Origin: an uncultured Eubacteriales bacterium | GTDB lineage: Bacteria > Bacillota > Clostridia > Christensenellales > Aristaeellaceae | Direction of reading: 5' to 3' | DNA length: 64,000 nucleotides | Assembly (NCBI GenBank): GCA_900318145.1 | Contig: ONJM01000006.1 | Location: 62,001 to 126,000 of the forward strand | In this document: piece after piece, positions 26,181-35,301 of the stretch | Layout: each line of letters opens with the position of its first letter | Numbering within the stretch: the stretch's first letter is position 1 | The notes under the pieces: model-generated | The model's input: only the letters and a program-made list of their open reading frames with translations | The model's database searches: none | Told to the model about the DNA's origin: nothing | Program-made: the position numbers and the translations under genes

Positions 26181-27344
26181 ATGCTGACCCGTTACAACCT
26201 GAAAATGCCCCGCGCCGTGTACGGCGGGGAAAACGCCATGGAAAACATCACCGGAATCATCCGGTCCCTCGGCGCCCGGAAGGTCGCGATGTTCACGGAT
26301 CCCGGGATTGAGAAAACGGGGCTGTTCGCCCTGCCGGAGGAAGCGGTGAAGGCCAGCGGCGTCGAGTACTACGTGCTGGACGACCTGAAACCCGAACCGG
26401 ATTATATGACCGTTCAGAAGCTGATCGACGATTTCAAGGCCCAGGGCGCGGACCTGATCGTCGCCTGCGGCGGCGGCAGTGTCATGGACGCGGCGAAGCT
26501 GGCCAGCGTGCTGGTTACGGATGAATACGGCGTGAAGGAACTGCTGGACGAGCCCGGACGCGCGAAGAAGTGCGTGCCCATCGTGCTGATCCCCACCACC
26601 GCCGGCACCGGCGCGGAGGTGACGCCCAACGCGATCGTCGCCGTTCCCGAGAAAGAACTGAAGGTCGGCATCGTCAACGACAACATGATCGCGGACTATG
26701 TTATCCTGGATGCCCGGATGATCAGGAACCTTCCCCGCAAGATCGCGGCCGCGACCGGCGTGGACGCCCTGGCCCACTGCATTGAGTGCTACACCAGCAA
26801 CAAGGCGAATCCCCTCAGCGACACCTTCGCGCTGCACGGGCTGGACCTGATCCTGAACAATATCGAGGAAGCCTGCGACAATCCCGAAGCCATGGACGCG
26901 AAAAACGCCATGCAGATCGCCGCGTTCTACGGCGGACTGGCCATCACCGCAAGCGGCACCACCGGGGTGCATGCCCTGAGCTATCCCCTGGGCGGGAAAT
27001 ACCACATTGCCCACGGCGTTTCCAACGCGATCCTGCTGGTGCCGGTCATGAAGTTCAACGAACCGGTATGCCGGAAACGCTTCGCGGAATGCTATGACCG
27101 CTGCGCCCATGACGGCAGCCGCTGCGAGACGGAAGAGGAAAAGAGCGCCTGGATCATCAGCCGGCTGGATGAGATCGTGAAGCACCTGGAGATTCCCACC
27201 AGCCTCAGCAGGGATTTCGGCGTGCCGGAAGAGGATCTGGAGGGCCTGGTGCAGGCCGGCATGCAGGTCAAACGGCTGCTGGTCAACAACATGCGTGAGA
27301 TTACCCCTGACGACGCGAGACGGATTTACCAGTCTGTTCTGTAA
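26181..27344 (+). CDS. Iron-containing alcohol dehydrogenase
   Basis: 387 residues, group III alcohol dehydrogenase. NAD-binding ACGGGSVMDAAK; PTTAGTGAEVTPNAIV; metal ligands in GVDALAHCIECY (Asp/His) and in GTTGVHALSYPLGGKYHIAHGVSNA (two His). In this operon it probably reduces an aldehyde produced by the downstream aldolase, or oxidises a sugar acid alcohol; which is not decided by sequence. Ribosome site CGGAGGAG; 16-base gap to the gene before. Confidence 0.92.
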   Translation: MLTRYNLKMPRAVYGGENAMENITGIIRSLGARKVAMFTDPGIEKTGLFALPEEAVKASGVEYYVLDDLKPEPDYMTVQKLIDDFKAQGADLIVACGGGSVMDAAKLASVLVTDEYGVKELLDEPGRAKKCVPIVLIPTTAGTGAEVTPNAIVAVPEKELKVGIVNDNMIADYVILDARMIRNLPRKIAAATGVDALAHCIECYTSNKANPLSDTFALHGLDLILNNIEEACDNPEAMDAKNAMQIAAFYGGLAITASGTTGVHALSYPLGGKYHIAHGVSNAILLVPVMKFNEPVCRKRFAECYDRCAHDGSRCETEEEKSAWIISRLDEIVKHLEIPTSLSRDFGVPEEDLEGLVQAGMQVKRLLVNNMREITPDDARRIYQSVL

Positions 27345-27356
27345 GGAGGAACGAAC

Positions 27357-28271
27357 ATGAAGACGAGCGATATCAAAGGCATTATCCCGCCGATCCTCAC
27401 ACCGATGTTTGACGATGCCGAGCAGAGCGTCAACCACAGCGAGCTGCGCAACCAGGTGGAGCGCCTGCTCAAGGGCGGCGTACACGGTCTTTTCCCGGTA
27501 GGGACCAACGGCGAGGCGTACATCCTTTCCATGCAGGAGAAGGAAGCGATCCTGGAAACGGTGATCGACCAGGTGAAAGGGCGCGTTCCGGTTTACGCCG
27601 GCACCGGCTGCATTTCCACGGCGGAAACGATCCGCATGAGCAAACTGGCGCAGAAGCTGGGCGCGGACGCGCTGTCCGTCGTCACCCCCTTCTTCGCCGC
27701 CGCTTCCCAGAAGGAGCTGTATGACCATTATACGTCGGTGGCCAAGGCGGTCGATCTGCCGATTATCCTCTACAATATTCCCCCGCGGACCGGCAACAAG
27801 CTGCTGCCGGAAACGGTACAGAAGCTTTGCCGGGACGTGGACAACATCGTCGGCGCAAAGGATTCCAGCGGGGATATCGAAAACCTGAAGGCCTATATCC
27901 GCCTGACGCGGGAGCTGGACAAGGAGGTCGCGATCCTCGCCGGGAACGACGGCGCGATCCTGACCTGCCTGAAGGAGGGCGGCGCCGGCGGTATCGCGGG
28001 ACGCGCCAACATCTGGCCGAACGCCCTGGCAAGCATCTACGACCGCTTCACGGCCGGGGACCTGGAAGGCGCACAGCAGGCGCAGGACGCCATCGCCGCC
28101 CTGCAGACGGTATTCAAGTTCGGCAATCCCAACACGATCATCAAGAAGGCCGTCGCACTGCTGGGCTATCCGGTGGGCGACTGCCGCAGACCTTTCAACT
28201 ATGTTCCCGAAGAGGGAATCGAAGCGCTGAAGCAGGTGCTGGCTGAAGTTTCGGCCAAGGGCCTGCACTGA
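27357..28271 (+). CDS. Dihydrodipicolinate synthase-family aldolase
   Basis: 304 residues, Schiff-base aldolase TIM barrel. The pyruvate-binding loop reads GTNGEAY, the proton-relay Tyr is in YNIPPRTG and the catalytic Lys in VGAKDSSGD. These features are shared by DapA, N-acetylneuraminate lyase, KDG aldolase and others. As part of a sugar-acid operon rather than a lysine cluster it more likely cleaves a 2-keto-3-deoxy acid to pyruvate plus an aldehyde. Twelve bases after the dehydrogenase, TAAGGAGG before ATG. Confidence 0.9.
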   Translation: MKTSDIKGIIPPILTPMFDDAEQSVNHSELRNQVERLLKGGVHGLFPVGTNGEAYILSMQEKEAILETVIDQVKGRVPVYAGTGCISTAETIRMSKLAQKLGADALSVVTPFFAAASQKELYDHYTSVAKAVDLPIILYNIPPRTGNKLLPETVQKLCRDVDNIVGAKDSSGDIENLKAYIRLTRELDKEVAILAGNDGAILTCLKEGGAGGIAGRANIWPNALASIYDRFTAGDLEGAQQAQDAIAALQTVFKFGNPNTIIKKAVALLGYPVGDCRRPFNYVPEEGIEALKQVLAEVSAKGLH

Positions 28272-28284
28272 CGGAGGTGGCAGC

Positions 28285-29331
28285 ATGAATAAGCCCATTA
28301 TCGGAATTACCATGGGAGATCCCGCGTCCATCGGCCCGGAAATCACCGTGAAAGCCCTGGCGAAGCCGGAAGTATACGAAAACTGCCGCCCGCTGGTTAT
28401 CGGAGATTCCTGCATGATGGAAAAGGCAAAGAAGCTGGTGGGGCATGAGGAGATCAGGATCCATCCCGTAACCGACGTGAAGGAGGCCCTGTTTACGCCC
28501 GGCACCATCGACGTATACGAGATGAACCTTGTGGACGCCGATACCCTGCCAATCGGCCAGGTGAGCGCGGAAGCGGGGGAAGCCGCCTTCCAGTATGTGA
28601 AAAAGGTGATCGAGCTGGCCAACGCCGACGAAATCGACGGCACGGTGACCAACGCCCTGAACAAGGAAGCCATCAACGTAGCCGGTCACCATTTCTCGGG
28701 GCATACCGAGATTTACGCGCATTATACCGGAACGAAAAAGTACTGTATGATGCTGGCGCACCAGAATATGCGCGTTACCCATGTTTCCACACACGTCTCC
28801 TTGCGCGAGGCCTGTAATCGCGTAAAGAAAGACCGTGTTTTGGATGTTATCCGCATGTCGCACATGGCATGCAAGGACTTAGGGATCGAAAACCCGAGGG
28901 TCGCTGTGGCCGGCCTGAATCCGCACTGCGGAGAAAACGGTCTGTTTGGGGATGAGGAAATTAAGGAAATCACCCCGGCCATAGAAGCAGCGCGCGCGGA
29001 AGGAATCGACGCAAGCGGTCCCTTCCCTCCGGATTCGGTCTTCTCCAAGCTGCGCGGCGGCTGGTACGACATCGTCGTGTGCATGTATCACGATCAGGGC
29101 CATATTCCGCTGAAGGTGGTGGGTTTCGTCTACAACCAGGAAGCGGGGAAATGGGATGCCGTGGAAGGCATCAACCTGACGCTGGGCCTGCCCATTGTGC
29201 GTGTATCCGTGGACCACGGCACCGCCTTTGACCAGGCCGGCACGGGAATGGCCAATGAACTGAGCCTGATGAATGCCATCGACTATGCCATACGCCTGTC
29301 CAGAAGCCGCAAGGCCAGGAAAGCGGAATAA
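28285..29331 (+). CDS. PdxA2-like 4-phospho-acid dehydrogenase
   Basis: 348 residues. PdxA fold: GITMGDPASIGPEI at the N-terminus, metal/His residues in AGHHFSGHTEIYAHYTG and in CMYHDQGHIPLKVVGF. In operons with a DUF1537 kinase this family (PdxA2) oxidises 4-phospho-D-threonate or -erythronate, with loss of CO2, giving DHAP. Pyridoxal synthesis is less likely because no pdxJ is near. ACGGAGGTG precedes the start; 13-base gap to the aldolase. Confidence 0.88.
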   Translation: MNKPIIGITMGDPASIGPEITVKALAKPEVYENCRPLVIGDSCMMEKAKKLVGHEEIRIHPVTDVKEALFTPGTIDVYEMNLVDADTLPIGQVSAEAGEAAFQYVKKVIELANADEIDGTVTNALNKEAINVAGHHFSGHTEIYAHYTGTKKYCMMLAHQNMRVTHVSTHVSLREACNRVKKDRVLDVIRMSHMACKDLGIENPRVAVAGLNPHCGENGLFGDEEIKEITPAIEAARAEGIDASGPFPPDSVFSKLRGGWYDIVVCMYHDQGHIPLKVVGFVYNQEAGKWDAVEGINLTLGLPIVRVSVDHGTAFDQAGTGMANELSLMNAIDYAIRLSRSRKARKAE

Positions 29332-29374
29332 CCCGCTCTCCAATGTTTACAAAAATACTTAGGAGGAAAAAACC

Positions 29375-30361
29375 ATGAAAAAGCTTATCGCTCTCGCTCT
29401 TGTTCTCTGCATGATGCTGACCGGCGCTGCCTTTGCTGAAGAGCTGCTGATCGGTACCCAGGAAACCGGCACCGCCGGCTATACCTACGCCACCGCTATT
29501 ATGCAGTGCATCCAGACCGTGGAAGGCTATTCCGTATCCCTGGTTTCCAACTCTTCCGGCAACGTTTCTTCCCCTGTGCTGATTCAGGAAGGTGAATGTG
29601 ACATTACCGTGTCCAACTCCGCTCCCGCGCTGTGGGCCGCCACCACCGGCATTGAATCCGCTGAAATTCCGGTATGCCCCGATGTCCGCTGCATCGCCGG
29701 CGGCCTGGGCAAGGACTTCATCAACGTGATGTTCACCCAGAAGTACGTGAATGATACCGGCATCAAGACCATCGAAGAGCTGGTTGAAAAGGAACAGCCC
29801 GTCCGCCTGATCATCAAGAAGAACGGCTCCTTCGGCGAACTGGCCGCGGAGCGCGTGTTCGGCGTATTCGGCATTGATATCAACAATCCGCCTGCCTGGA
29901 TTACCGTGGAAAAGACCTCCGGCGGCGCCATCAAGGACGGCCTGAGCGACGACAACTACGATCTGACCATTGACCACATCGGCGCCGGCCAGGCCAACAC
30001 CACCGAGCTGTGCCTGAACCATGCCATGTATGATGTGCAGCTGAGCGACGAAACGCTGGCCAAGCTGTGCGAGCAGGGCTACGACTACGTGACGGTTCCC
30101 GCCGGCACCTGGAACGGCCAGGATGTTGAGATCAAGACCGTCGGTTCCCAGCAGTGCATCATCGTATCCGCGGAAATGGATGAGGAAGTTGCCTACCAGA
30201 TCACCAAGGCTCTGTGCGAGAACCGCGACATCCTGGTGAACACCTCCGCCGTGCTGGCCAACTTCGACCCCGCGGTCGCCGGCTCCAAGGCCCTGACCGG
30301 CTGCGAACTGCATCCCGGCGCTGCCCGTTACTACAAGGAAATGGGCTACGCTGCCGAATGA
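29375..30361 (+). CDS. TAXI-family TRAP transporter solute-binding protein
   Basis: 328 residues with a Sec signal peptide (MKKLIALALVLCMMLTGAAFAEE; cleavage after AFA). The mature start LLIGTQETGTAGYTYATAIMQ is typical of TAXI binding proteins, which catch carboxylates or amino acids for TRAP permeases. Cys12 lies mid-helix after Leu, so there is no lipobox. The permease gene follows after a structured gap. The ligand is presumably the sugar acid handled by the operon. Confidence 0.9.
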   Translation: MKKLIALALVLCMMLTGAAFAEELLIGTQETGTAGYTYATAIMQCIQTVEGYSVSLVSNSSGNVSSPVLIQEGECDITVSNSAPALWAATTGIESAEIPVCPDVRCIAGGLGKDFINVMFTQKYVNDTGIKTIEELVEKEQPVRLIIKKNGSFGELAAERVFGVFGIDINNPPAWITVEKTSGGAIKDGLSDDNYDLTIDHIGAGQANTTELCLNHAMYDVQLSDETLAKLCEQGYDYVTVPAGTWNGQDVEIKTVGSQQCIIVSAEMDEEVAYQITKALCENRDILVNTSAVLANFDPAVAGSKALTGCELHPGAARYYKEMGYAAE

Positions 30362-30370
30362 TTGCGGAAT

Positions 30371-30434
30371 CAAAGCGGAACTGAACAGATTTAAGAGCTG
30401 GGGCACAGTACAGGCCTGTGCCTCAGCCGCTTTG
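30371..30434 (+). other. Nested intercistronic stem-loop
   Basis: CAAAGCGG (30371-30378) pairs with CCGCTTTG (30427-30434) and encloses a second stem, GCTGGGGCACAG (30397-30408) with CTGTGCCTCAGC (30416-30427), containing one G-U pair. There is no T-run, so it more likely protects the upstream mRNA or partly attenuates transcription than ends it, giving more binding protein than permease. Confidence 0.6.
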
Positions 30435-30520
30435 AGAGCGATGTAAAAACGGGAACAATGTTCCGCTCCGGGCGGAACCTGTATATAACCATCATTATCA
30501 AAGAGAGGAGTGGCCGAAGA

Positions 30521-32542
30521 ATGACGAAGTCCATCCGCAGGACATGCGCGATAGGCATCACGGTGGTTTTCATCCTGTTCCAGATGTATCTGGCGCTGGT
30601 CAAGCAGTTTACCCTGATGCTTCAGACGCCGATTCACATGTGCTTTGCCCTGGCGCTCGTATTCCTGTACAACCCGACCGACAAGAACTACCAGAAAAAA
30701 CTCCGCAAAAAGTGTGAGGCGGAAAAACGCACAGCCACCGAAGAAGAGAAGAACAAATACGCCTGGACCCACTGGTTCGACATCGTGGTATTTGCTGCGA
30801 TCCTCTTCATCGTCGCCTACACGATTTCGAACGTGGACCGGCTGGCCAGCTACGATATGGCTGTCCATAAGCCCATTACAATGGACTATATCGCGCTGTT
30901 CTGCGTAGTCCTTCTGCTGCTGGAGGCAGTCCGGCGCACACTGGGTTACATCCTGTTCTTCTTCATTATCGCCTTCATCGCGTATTCATGGGCATCTCCG
31001 TTCCTGCCGGCCGGCGTGTTCCGCACCGTCGCAACCGCCAAGAACAAGACCTTTGAAAAAATGCTGGAGAAATTTACCGAAGGCATGATCATGGCGGAAC
31101 AGGGCGTGTACGGCACGCCGCTGCAGACTTCCTGCACCAGCCTGTTCTACTTCATTCTGTTCGGCGCGTTCTTCTCTGAATGCGGCGGCGGCCAGCTGCT
31201 GATCGACGTCGGCATGAAGTTCTCCAACAAGTCTTCCGGCGGCCCCGCGAAAGCGGCGGTTATCTCCTCCGGCCTGATGGGCATGGTTTCCGGCTCCGCT
31301 GTGGCGAACGTCGCCACCACCGGCGTCATGACCATCCCGATGATGAAAAAGATCGGCTACGCTCCGGAAGAAGCGGGCGCCATTGAGGCGGTCGCCTCCA
31401 CCGGCGGCCAGATTATGCCCCCGATCATGGGCATCGGCGCGTTTATCATGGCTGAACAGCTGGGCATCAACTACCTGACGGTCGCGGCGGACGCCATCAT
31501 TCCCGCGGTCGCGTATTACTTCGGCGTCTTTGTACTGGTGGACCGCCTGGCCAAGAAACGCGCCAGCCGTTCCGCCGCCTCCGAGGACGTTAAGATTCAG
31601 GTGGACCGGAAAATCCTGCCCCGCCTGTACCTGCTGCTGCCCATCGTTGTACTGATTGTCGCTATTCTGAAGGGCTTTTCCCTGATGCGCGCCGGCATGT
31701 TCGGTATCTTTGCCTGCCTGCTGTGCAACCTGGTCAGCCTGGTGATCGGCCTGAAAAAGGGCGGAAAATTCAAGCACGACATTATTGAAGGCAACAAGGC
31801 CTCCGACTTTGCCGGCCTGAAACAGCTCTGGAAATCCTGCCTGGACGGCGCGAAATCCGCTGCTGAAATCGCCGTTCCCACGGCTGCCTGCGGTATCATC
31901 ATCAACGTCATGACCGCACAGACGTCCCTGGCTACCAACCTGTCCGGCGTAATTGCCAGCCTCGGTATGACCAGTTTGTTCCTGGCGATGATGATCGCCA
32001 TGGTCGGCTGCATGCTGCTGGGCATGGCCCTGCCGACGGTTGCGGCGTACCTGGTAGGCGTGACCCTGTTCGTGCCCACGATGCAGAAGCTGGGCATCAG
32101 CCCCCTGGTTGCCAACATGTTCGTGTTCTACTACGGCATCATGGCCCAGATTACCCCGCCTGTGTGCGTGGCTTCCTATACCGCGGCCGGCATTGCCGAC
32201 GGCGACGCCATGAAGACCGGCATACGCGGCATGCTGTTCGCACTGGTCGGTTTCCTGGTTCCCTTCGTGTTTGTTTACAATCCCGCGATCCTGCTGCAGG
32301 GCGACGTGCTGTCCATTGCCTGGGGCGGAGCGCAGGTGCTGGCTGCCACATTCTTCCTGGCGATCACCGTGTCCGGCTTCTTCAAGCGGAACATGACCTG
32401 GTGGGAGCGCGCGGCGACTTTTGCCGCCGCCATCCTGCTGATGACGCCCGAAGTGATCACCTCGATCATCGGTATTGTGATCGGTGTGGGTGTGCTGCTG
32501 CTGGACGTAATCATCGGAAAGACGAAGAAAGCTGCTGCCTGA
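30521..32542 (+). CDS. TRAP transporter permease, fused small and large subunits
   Basis: 673 residues from ATG 30521, chosen because GAGAGGAG lies ten bases before it. Many hydrophobic helices: the first four correspond to the DctQ part, the rest to the DctM part. Conserved membrane blocks are GGPAKAAVISSGLMGMVSGSAVANVATTG and STGGQIMPPIMGIGAF, and later MALPTVAAYLVGVTLFVP. TAXI systems typically use this fused form. Couples uptake of the acid to Na+ or H+. Confidence 0.93.
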   Translation: MTKSIRRTCAIGITVVFILFQMYLALVKQFTLMLQTPIHMCFALALVFLYNPTDKNYQKKLRKKCEAEKRTATEEEKNKYAWTHWFDIVVFAAILFIVAYTISNVDRLASYDMAVHKPITMDYIALFCVVLLLLEAVRRTLGYILFFFIIAFIAYSWASPFLPAGVFRTVATAKNKTFEKMLEKFTEGMIMAEQGVYGTPLQTSCTSLFYFILFGAFFSECGGGQLLIDVGMKFSNKSSGGPAKAAVISSGLMGMVSGSAVANVATTGVMTIPMMKKIGYAPEEAGAIEAVASTGGQIMPPIMGIGAFIMAEQLGINYLTVAADAIIPAVAYYFGVFVLVDRLAKKRASRSAASEDVKIQVDRKILPRLYLLLPIVVLIVAILKGFSLMRAGMFGIFACLLCNLVSLVIGLKKGGKFKHDIIEGNKASDFAGLKQLWKSCLDGAKSAAEIAVPTAACGIIINVMTAQTSLATNLSGVIASLGMTSLFLAMMIAMVGCMLLGMALPTVAAYLVGVTLFVPTMQKLGISPLVANMFVFYYGIMAQITPPVCVASYTAAGIADGDAMKTGIRGMLFALVGFLVPFVFVYNPAILLQGDVLSIAWGGAQVLAATFFLAITVSGFFKRNMTWWERAATFAAAILLMTPEVITSIIGIVIGVGVLLLDVIIGKTKKAAA

Positions 32543-32560
32543 CGGCGGGAGGTAAAGCGT

Positions 32561-32914
32561 ATGCCTGAAATCAAGTATGAACTGGCCCATGTGGGCATCA
32601 ACGGACAGAATCCCGAAGAAGCCAAATCCATCGCATCCCTGTTTTCGGAGATTTTCAACCTGCAGCCCCGGGAAGGGAACAGCTCCACTTTCGCGGGAAA
32701 CGCCGTGGAAGTCATGCGGACGCCCTATCTGGGCCGCAACGGCCATATCGGGATGTACACCGCCGACTGTGAAGCAGCTGTGAAGGACCTGGAATCCCGG
32801 GGGTTCGAGGTGGACATGAGCACCGCGAAATACAGGCCTGACGGAACCCTCAACGCGGTATACCTGAAACAGGAAGTGGGCGGATTCGCCCTCCATATCG
32901 TACGGAAACCCTGA
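32561..32914 (+). CDS. Stand-alone VOC domain related to the tail of KDPG/KHG aldolases
   Basis: 117 residues. The whole protein (FAHVGIN-like start ELAHVGINGQ, NSSTFAGNAVEVMRTPYLGRNGHIGMY, and GFALHIVRK at the end) matches, from memory, the VOC-like extension attached to the C-terminus of many Clostridia 2-keto-3-deoxy-6-phosphogluconate aldolases. Here it is encoded alone, with its own GGGAGGT ribosome site, at the end of the sugar-acid operon and without a KDPG aldolase nearby. VOC proteins are metal-dependent isomerases/lyases; a partner or mutarotase-like role is possible but unproven. Confidence 0.75.
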   Translation: MPEIKYELAHVGINGQNPEEAKSIASLFSEIFNLQPREGNSSTFAGNAVEVMRTPYLGRNGHIGMYTADCEAAVKDLESRGFEVDMSTAKYRPDGTLNAVYLKQEVGGFALHIVRKP

Positions 32915-32955
32915 ACCGGAAGAATGCTTCCGGGAATAAGACACAATCCAGTCGA

Positions 32956-32994
32956 CCAGCCGGAGCCGCGGGCTCCGGCTGGTTTCATCTTTTT
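32956..32994 (+). terminator. Terminator of the sugar-acid operon
   Basis: CCAGCCGGAGCC-GCG-GGCTCCGGCTGG, a perfect 12-base stem (32956-32982), followed by TTTCATCTTTTT. Confidence 0.92.
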
Positions 32995-33001
32995 CCGCCG
33001 G

Positions 33002-33030
33002 TTGCTTTCTGACAGGGTACGGCATATAAT
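33002..33030 (+). promoter_or_regulatory. Promoter of the MMPL gene
   Basis: TTGCTT (33002-33007), 17 bases, TATAAT (33025-33030), just after the operon terminator and 66 bases before the ATG. Confidence 0.7.
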
Positions 33031-33095
33031 AATAACAGACAAGCGGAACGCGGAAGAGAGAAAAGAACATCTGCCGGACAGGAGAGGAACCTGCA

Positions 33096-35294
33096 ATGAA
33101 GAAGATCGCGGCGTTTCTGGTTGAAAAGCGGCGGATCCTTCTGTGCCTTTTTCTGGCACTGGCGGGGGTGTGCGCGCTGCTGGCTCCCCGGGTGCGGATC
33201 AACTATGACCTGACGCAGTACCTGCCGGCGGATTCCCGGATGAAACAGGGAATGCAGCTGATGGAGCAGGAATTCGGAAAGGAATACTCCTCCGAGCTGC
33301 GGATCATGTTTACGGGCCTTTCGGAAGCGGAGGAGCAGGAGGTATGCAACTGGCTTTCCGGCCTGGACCAGGCGGCTTCAGCAGCCTGGGGACCGGGGGA
33401 GGAATACCACAGGGACGGTCATACCCTGTTTGAACTCACAACGGAATATGACAGCCACTCAAAGGAAGCGGCGGATCTCTACAACGCCGTGCACGCGAAA
33501 TATGACGGGCTCGGGGTGCAAACAGCCGGGACGATCCATGACGCGAACGTTCCCCTGCTGCCGTTCCACATGGTGGTGATCGCCGTGGCGCTGGTGCTGC
33601 TGATTCTGCTGACCCTGTGCGGTTCCTGGTTTGAGACGGTTGTCTTTATGGTGAACATCGGGATCGCGATCCTGATCAATCTGGGAACGAACGTGTTCTT
33701 CGCCAGCATTTCCGAATATACAAACTCCATCGTGGGCATTATGCAGCTGGTGCTTTCCATGGACTATTCCATTATCCTGCTGAACCGCTACAAGCAGGAA
33801 AAGGAAAGAAATCCCGATCATCCGTCCGCCATGAAGGCGGCGGCGGCCGCGGCGTTTCCGGCCGTCACGGGCAGCTCGCTGACCACCTTCGCGGGCCTGC
33901 TCTGCCTGGCATTCATGAATTTCCGGCTTGGCGCGGACATGGGCTTCGCCCTGGCCAAGGGCGTGCTGATCAGCCTGATCTGCATTTTCGGAGTACTTCC
34001 GTCTCTGATACTCATGAGCGATGGACTGATCGAGAAAACCCGGAAAAAGGCGCTGCATATCCCGATGGGCCGGTATTCCCGCCTGGCTGTCCGGTACAGG
34101 ACTGTTTTTGCCGTGCTTTTCCTGGTGCTGTTTACCGGGTCGTTCTTTCTGAAGAACAGCGTGGATATCCAGTATATGCTGCCGATGAACAACCCGGTCG
34201 ACGCGGTGTTCGAGGCGAAGCATTCCATGGTTCTGCTCTATGAGAAGAAGGACAGCGAACGGATTGCGGAAGCGCTTGCCCCGTTTGAGGAAGATGAGAA
34301 AGTTATCGGGATCCAGGGATATTACAACACGCTCGGAAAGGCTTACCGGGCGGAGGAGATCGCGGAGCTCTTCGGAGGCGCGGAGATGGCGGATCCCAAG
34401 CTGATTCAGATGATCTACACTGCCTACGGCGCAACGCACGGCATGTCCGGGGAGGTCACGATGACTCCCGCGGAGTTGGTTGCGTTCCTGCAGGACAGCG
34501 TGATGGTCAATCCGCTTTTCGCGGGACTTATCACCGATGAGATGCGGGAACAGATCGCGGGCGCTGGGGAGATGATCCGGGAGGGAGCCGCCCGGCTGGA
34601 GGGCGAAAACTACGGCCGGGTCCTGCTGACGACGGTCTATCCGGAGGATTCGGCTGAAACCCGGGCTTTCATCCATTCGCTTTCGGAAAGGTGCGAAAGC
34701 ATGCTGTCAGGCAGCAGCCGGCTGATCGGCGCCTCGGTCATGAATGACGAGATGGCGCAGACCTTTGACGCGGAACTGAACCGGATCACGCTGATTTCGG
34801 CACTGGCGATCTTTATCGTGGTGGTGCTGACGTTCCGCTCCCTGGCGGTTCCGCTGGTGCTTGTGCTGACGGTGCAGTGCGGCATTTATATGACCATGGT
34901 GTTTATCAGTCTGAGCGGCGGAGCCATTTTCTACCTGGCGCTGCTGATGGTGCAGTGTATCCTGATCGGCGCGACCATTGACTACGGGATCCTCTATACA
35001 TCCTATTACCGGGAGCTCCGGAGAAACGCGGACCGCGCGGAAGCGATCCGCGGCGCGTACGACGGCTCCCTGCATACCATCCTGACCTCCGCGCTGATCA
35101 TGATCGTGGCGGCCGGCGCGCTGGGCTTCGTATTCGCGAATCCGGCCATCGGAGAAATCTGCATGACGATTTCCCGCGGCGCGATTTTCGCGACGCTGCT
35201 GATCGTTTTCATCCTGCCGGGGGTGCTGGCCGCCATGGACAGGTTTGTCGGCGCGCGGAAAGGAACTGCCGCGAAGAACAGGGGAGCGGACTGA
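33096..35294 (+). CDS. MMPL/RND-family membrane transporter
   Basis: 732 residues. Two-fold repeat: one transmembrane helix, an extracellular domain (~40-155), five helices, then the same again. Typical blocks are SISEYTNSIVGIMQLVLSMDYSIILLNRYKQE and the matching MVQCILIGATIDYGILYTSYYRE, the charged residues in the middle helices serving proton relay. Probably exports lipids or small amphiphiles using the proton gradient. No outer-membrane or adaptor gene is next to it, and no regulator. AGGAGAGGA precedes the ATG. Confidence 0.88.
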   Translation: MKKIAAFLVEKRRILLCLFLALAGVCALLAPRVRINYDLTQYLPADSRMKQGMQLMEQEFGKEYSSELRIMFTGLSEAEEQEVCNWLSGLDQAASAAWGPGEEYHRDGHTLFELTTEYDSHSKEAADLYNAVHAKYDGLGVQTAGTIHDANVPLLPFHMVVIAVALVLLILLTLCGSWFETVVFMVNIGIAILINLGTNVFFASISEYTNSIVGIMQLVLSMDYSIILLNRYKQEKERNPDHPSAMKAAAAAAFPAVTGSSLTTFAGLLCLAFMNFRLGADMGFALAKGVLISLICIFGVLPSLILMSDGLIEKTRKKALHIPMGRYSRLAVRYRTVFAVLFLVLFTGSFFLKNSVDIQYMLPMNNPVDAVFEAKHSMVLLYEKKDSERIAEALAPFEEDEKVIGIQGYYNTLGKAYRAEEIAELFGGAEMADPKLIQMIYTAYGATHGMSGEVTMTPAELVAFLQDSVMVNPLFAGLITDEMREQIAGAGEMIREGAARLEGENYGRVLLTTVYPEDSAETRAFIHSLSERCESMLSGSSRLIGASVMNDEMAQTFDAELNRITLISALAIFIVVVLTFRSLAVPLVLVLTVQCGIYMTMVFISLSGGAIFYLALLMVQCILIGATIDYGILYTSYYRELRRNADRAEAIRGAYDGSLHTILTSALIMIVAAGALGFVFANPAIGEICMTISRGAIFATLLIVFILPGVLAAMDRFVGARKGTAAKNRGAD

Positions 35295-35301
35295 CGGACG
35301 G

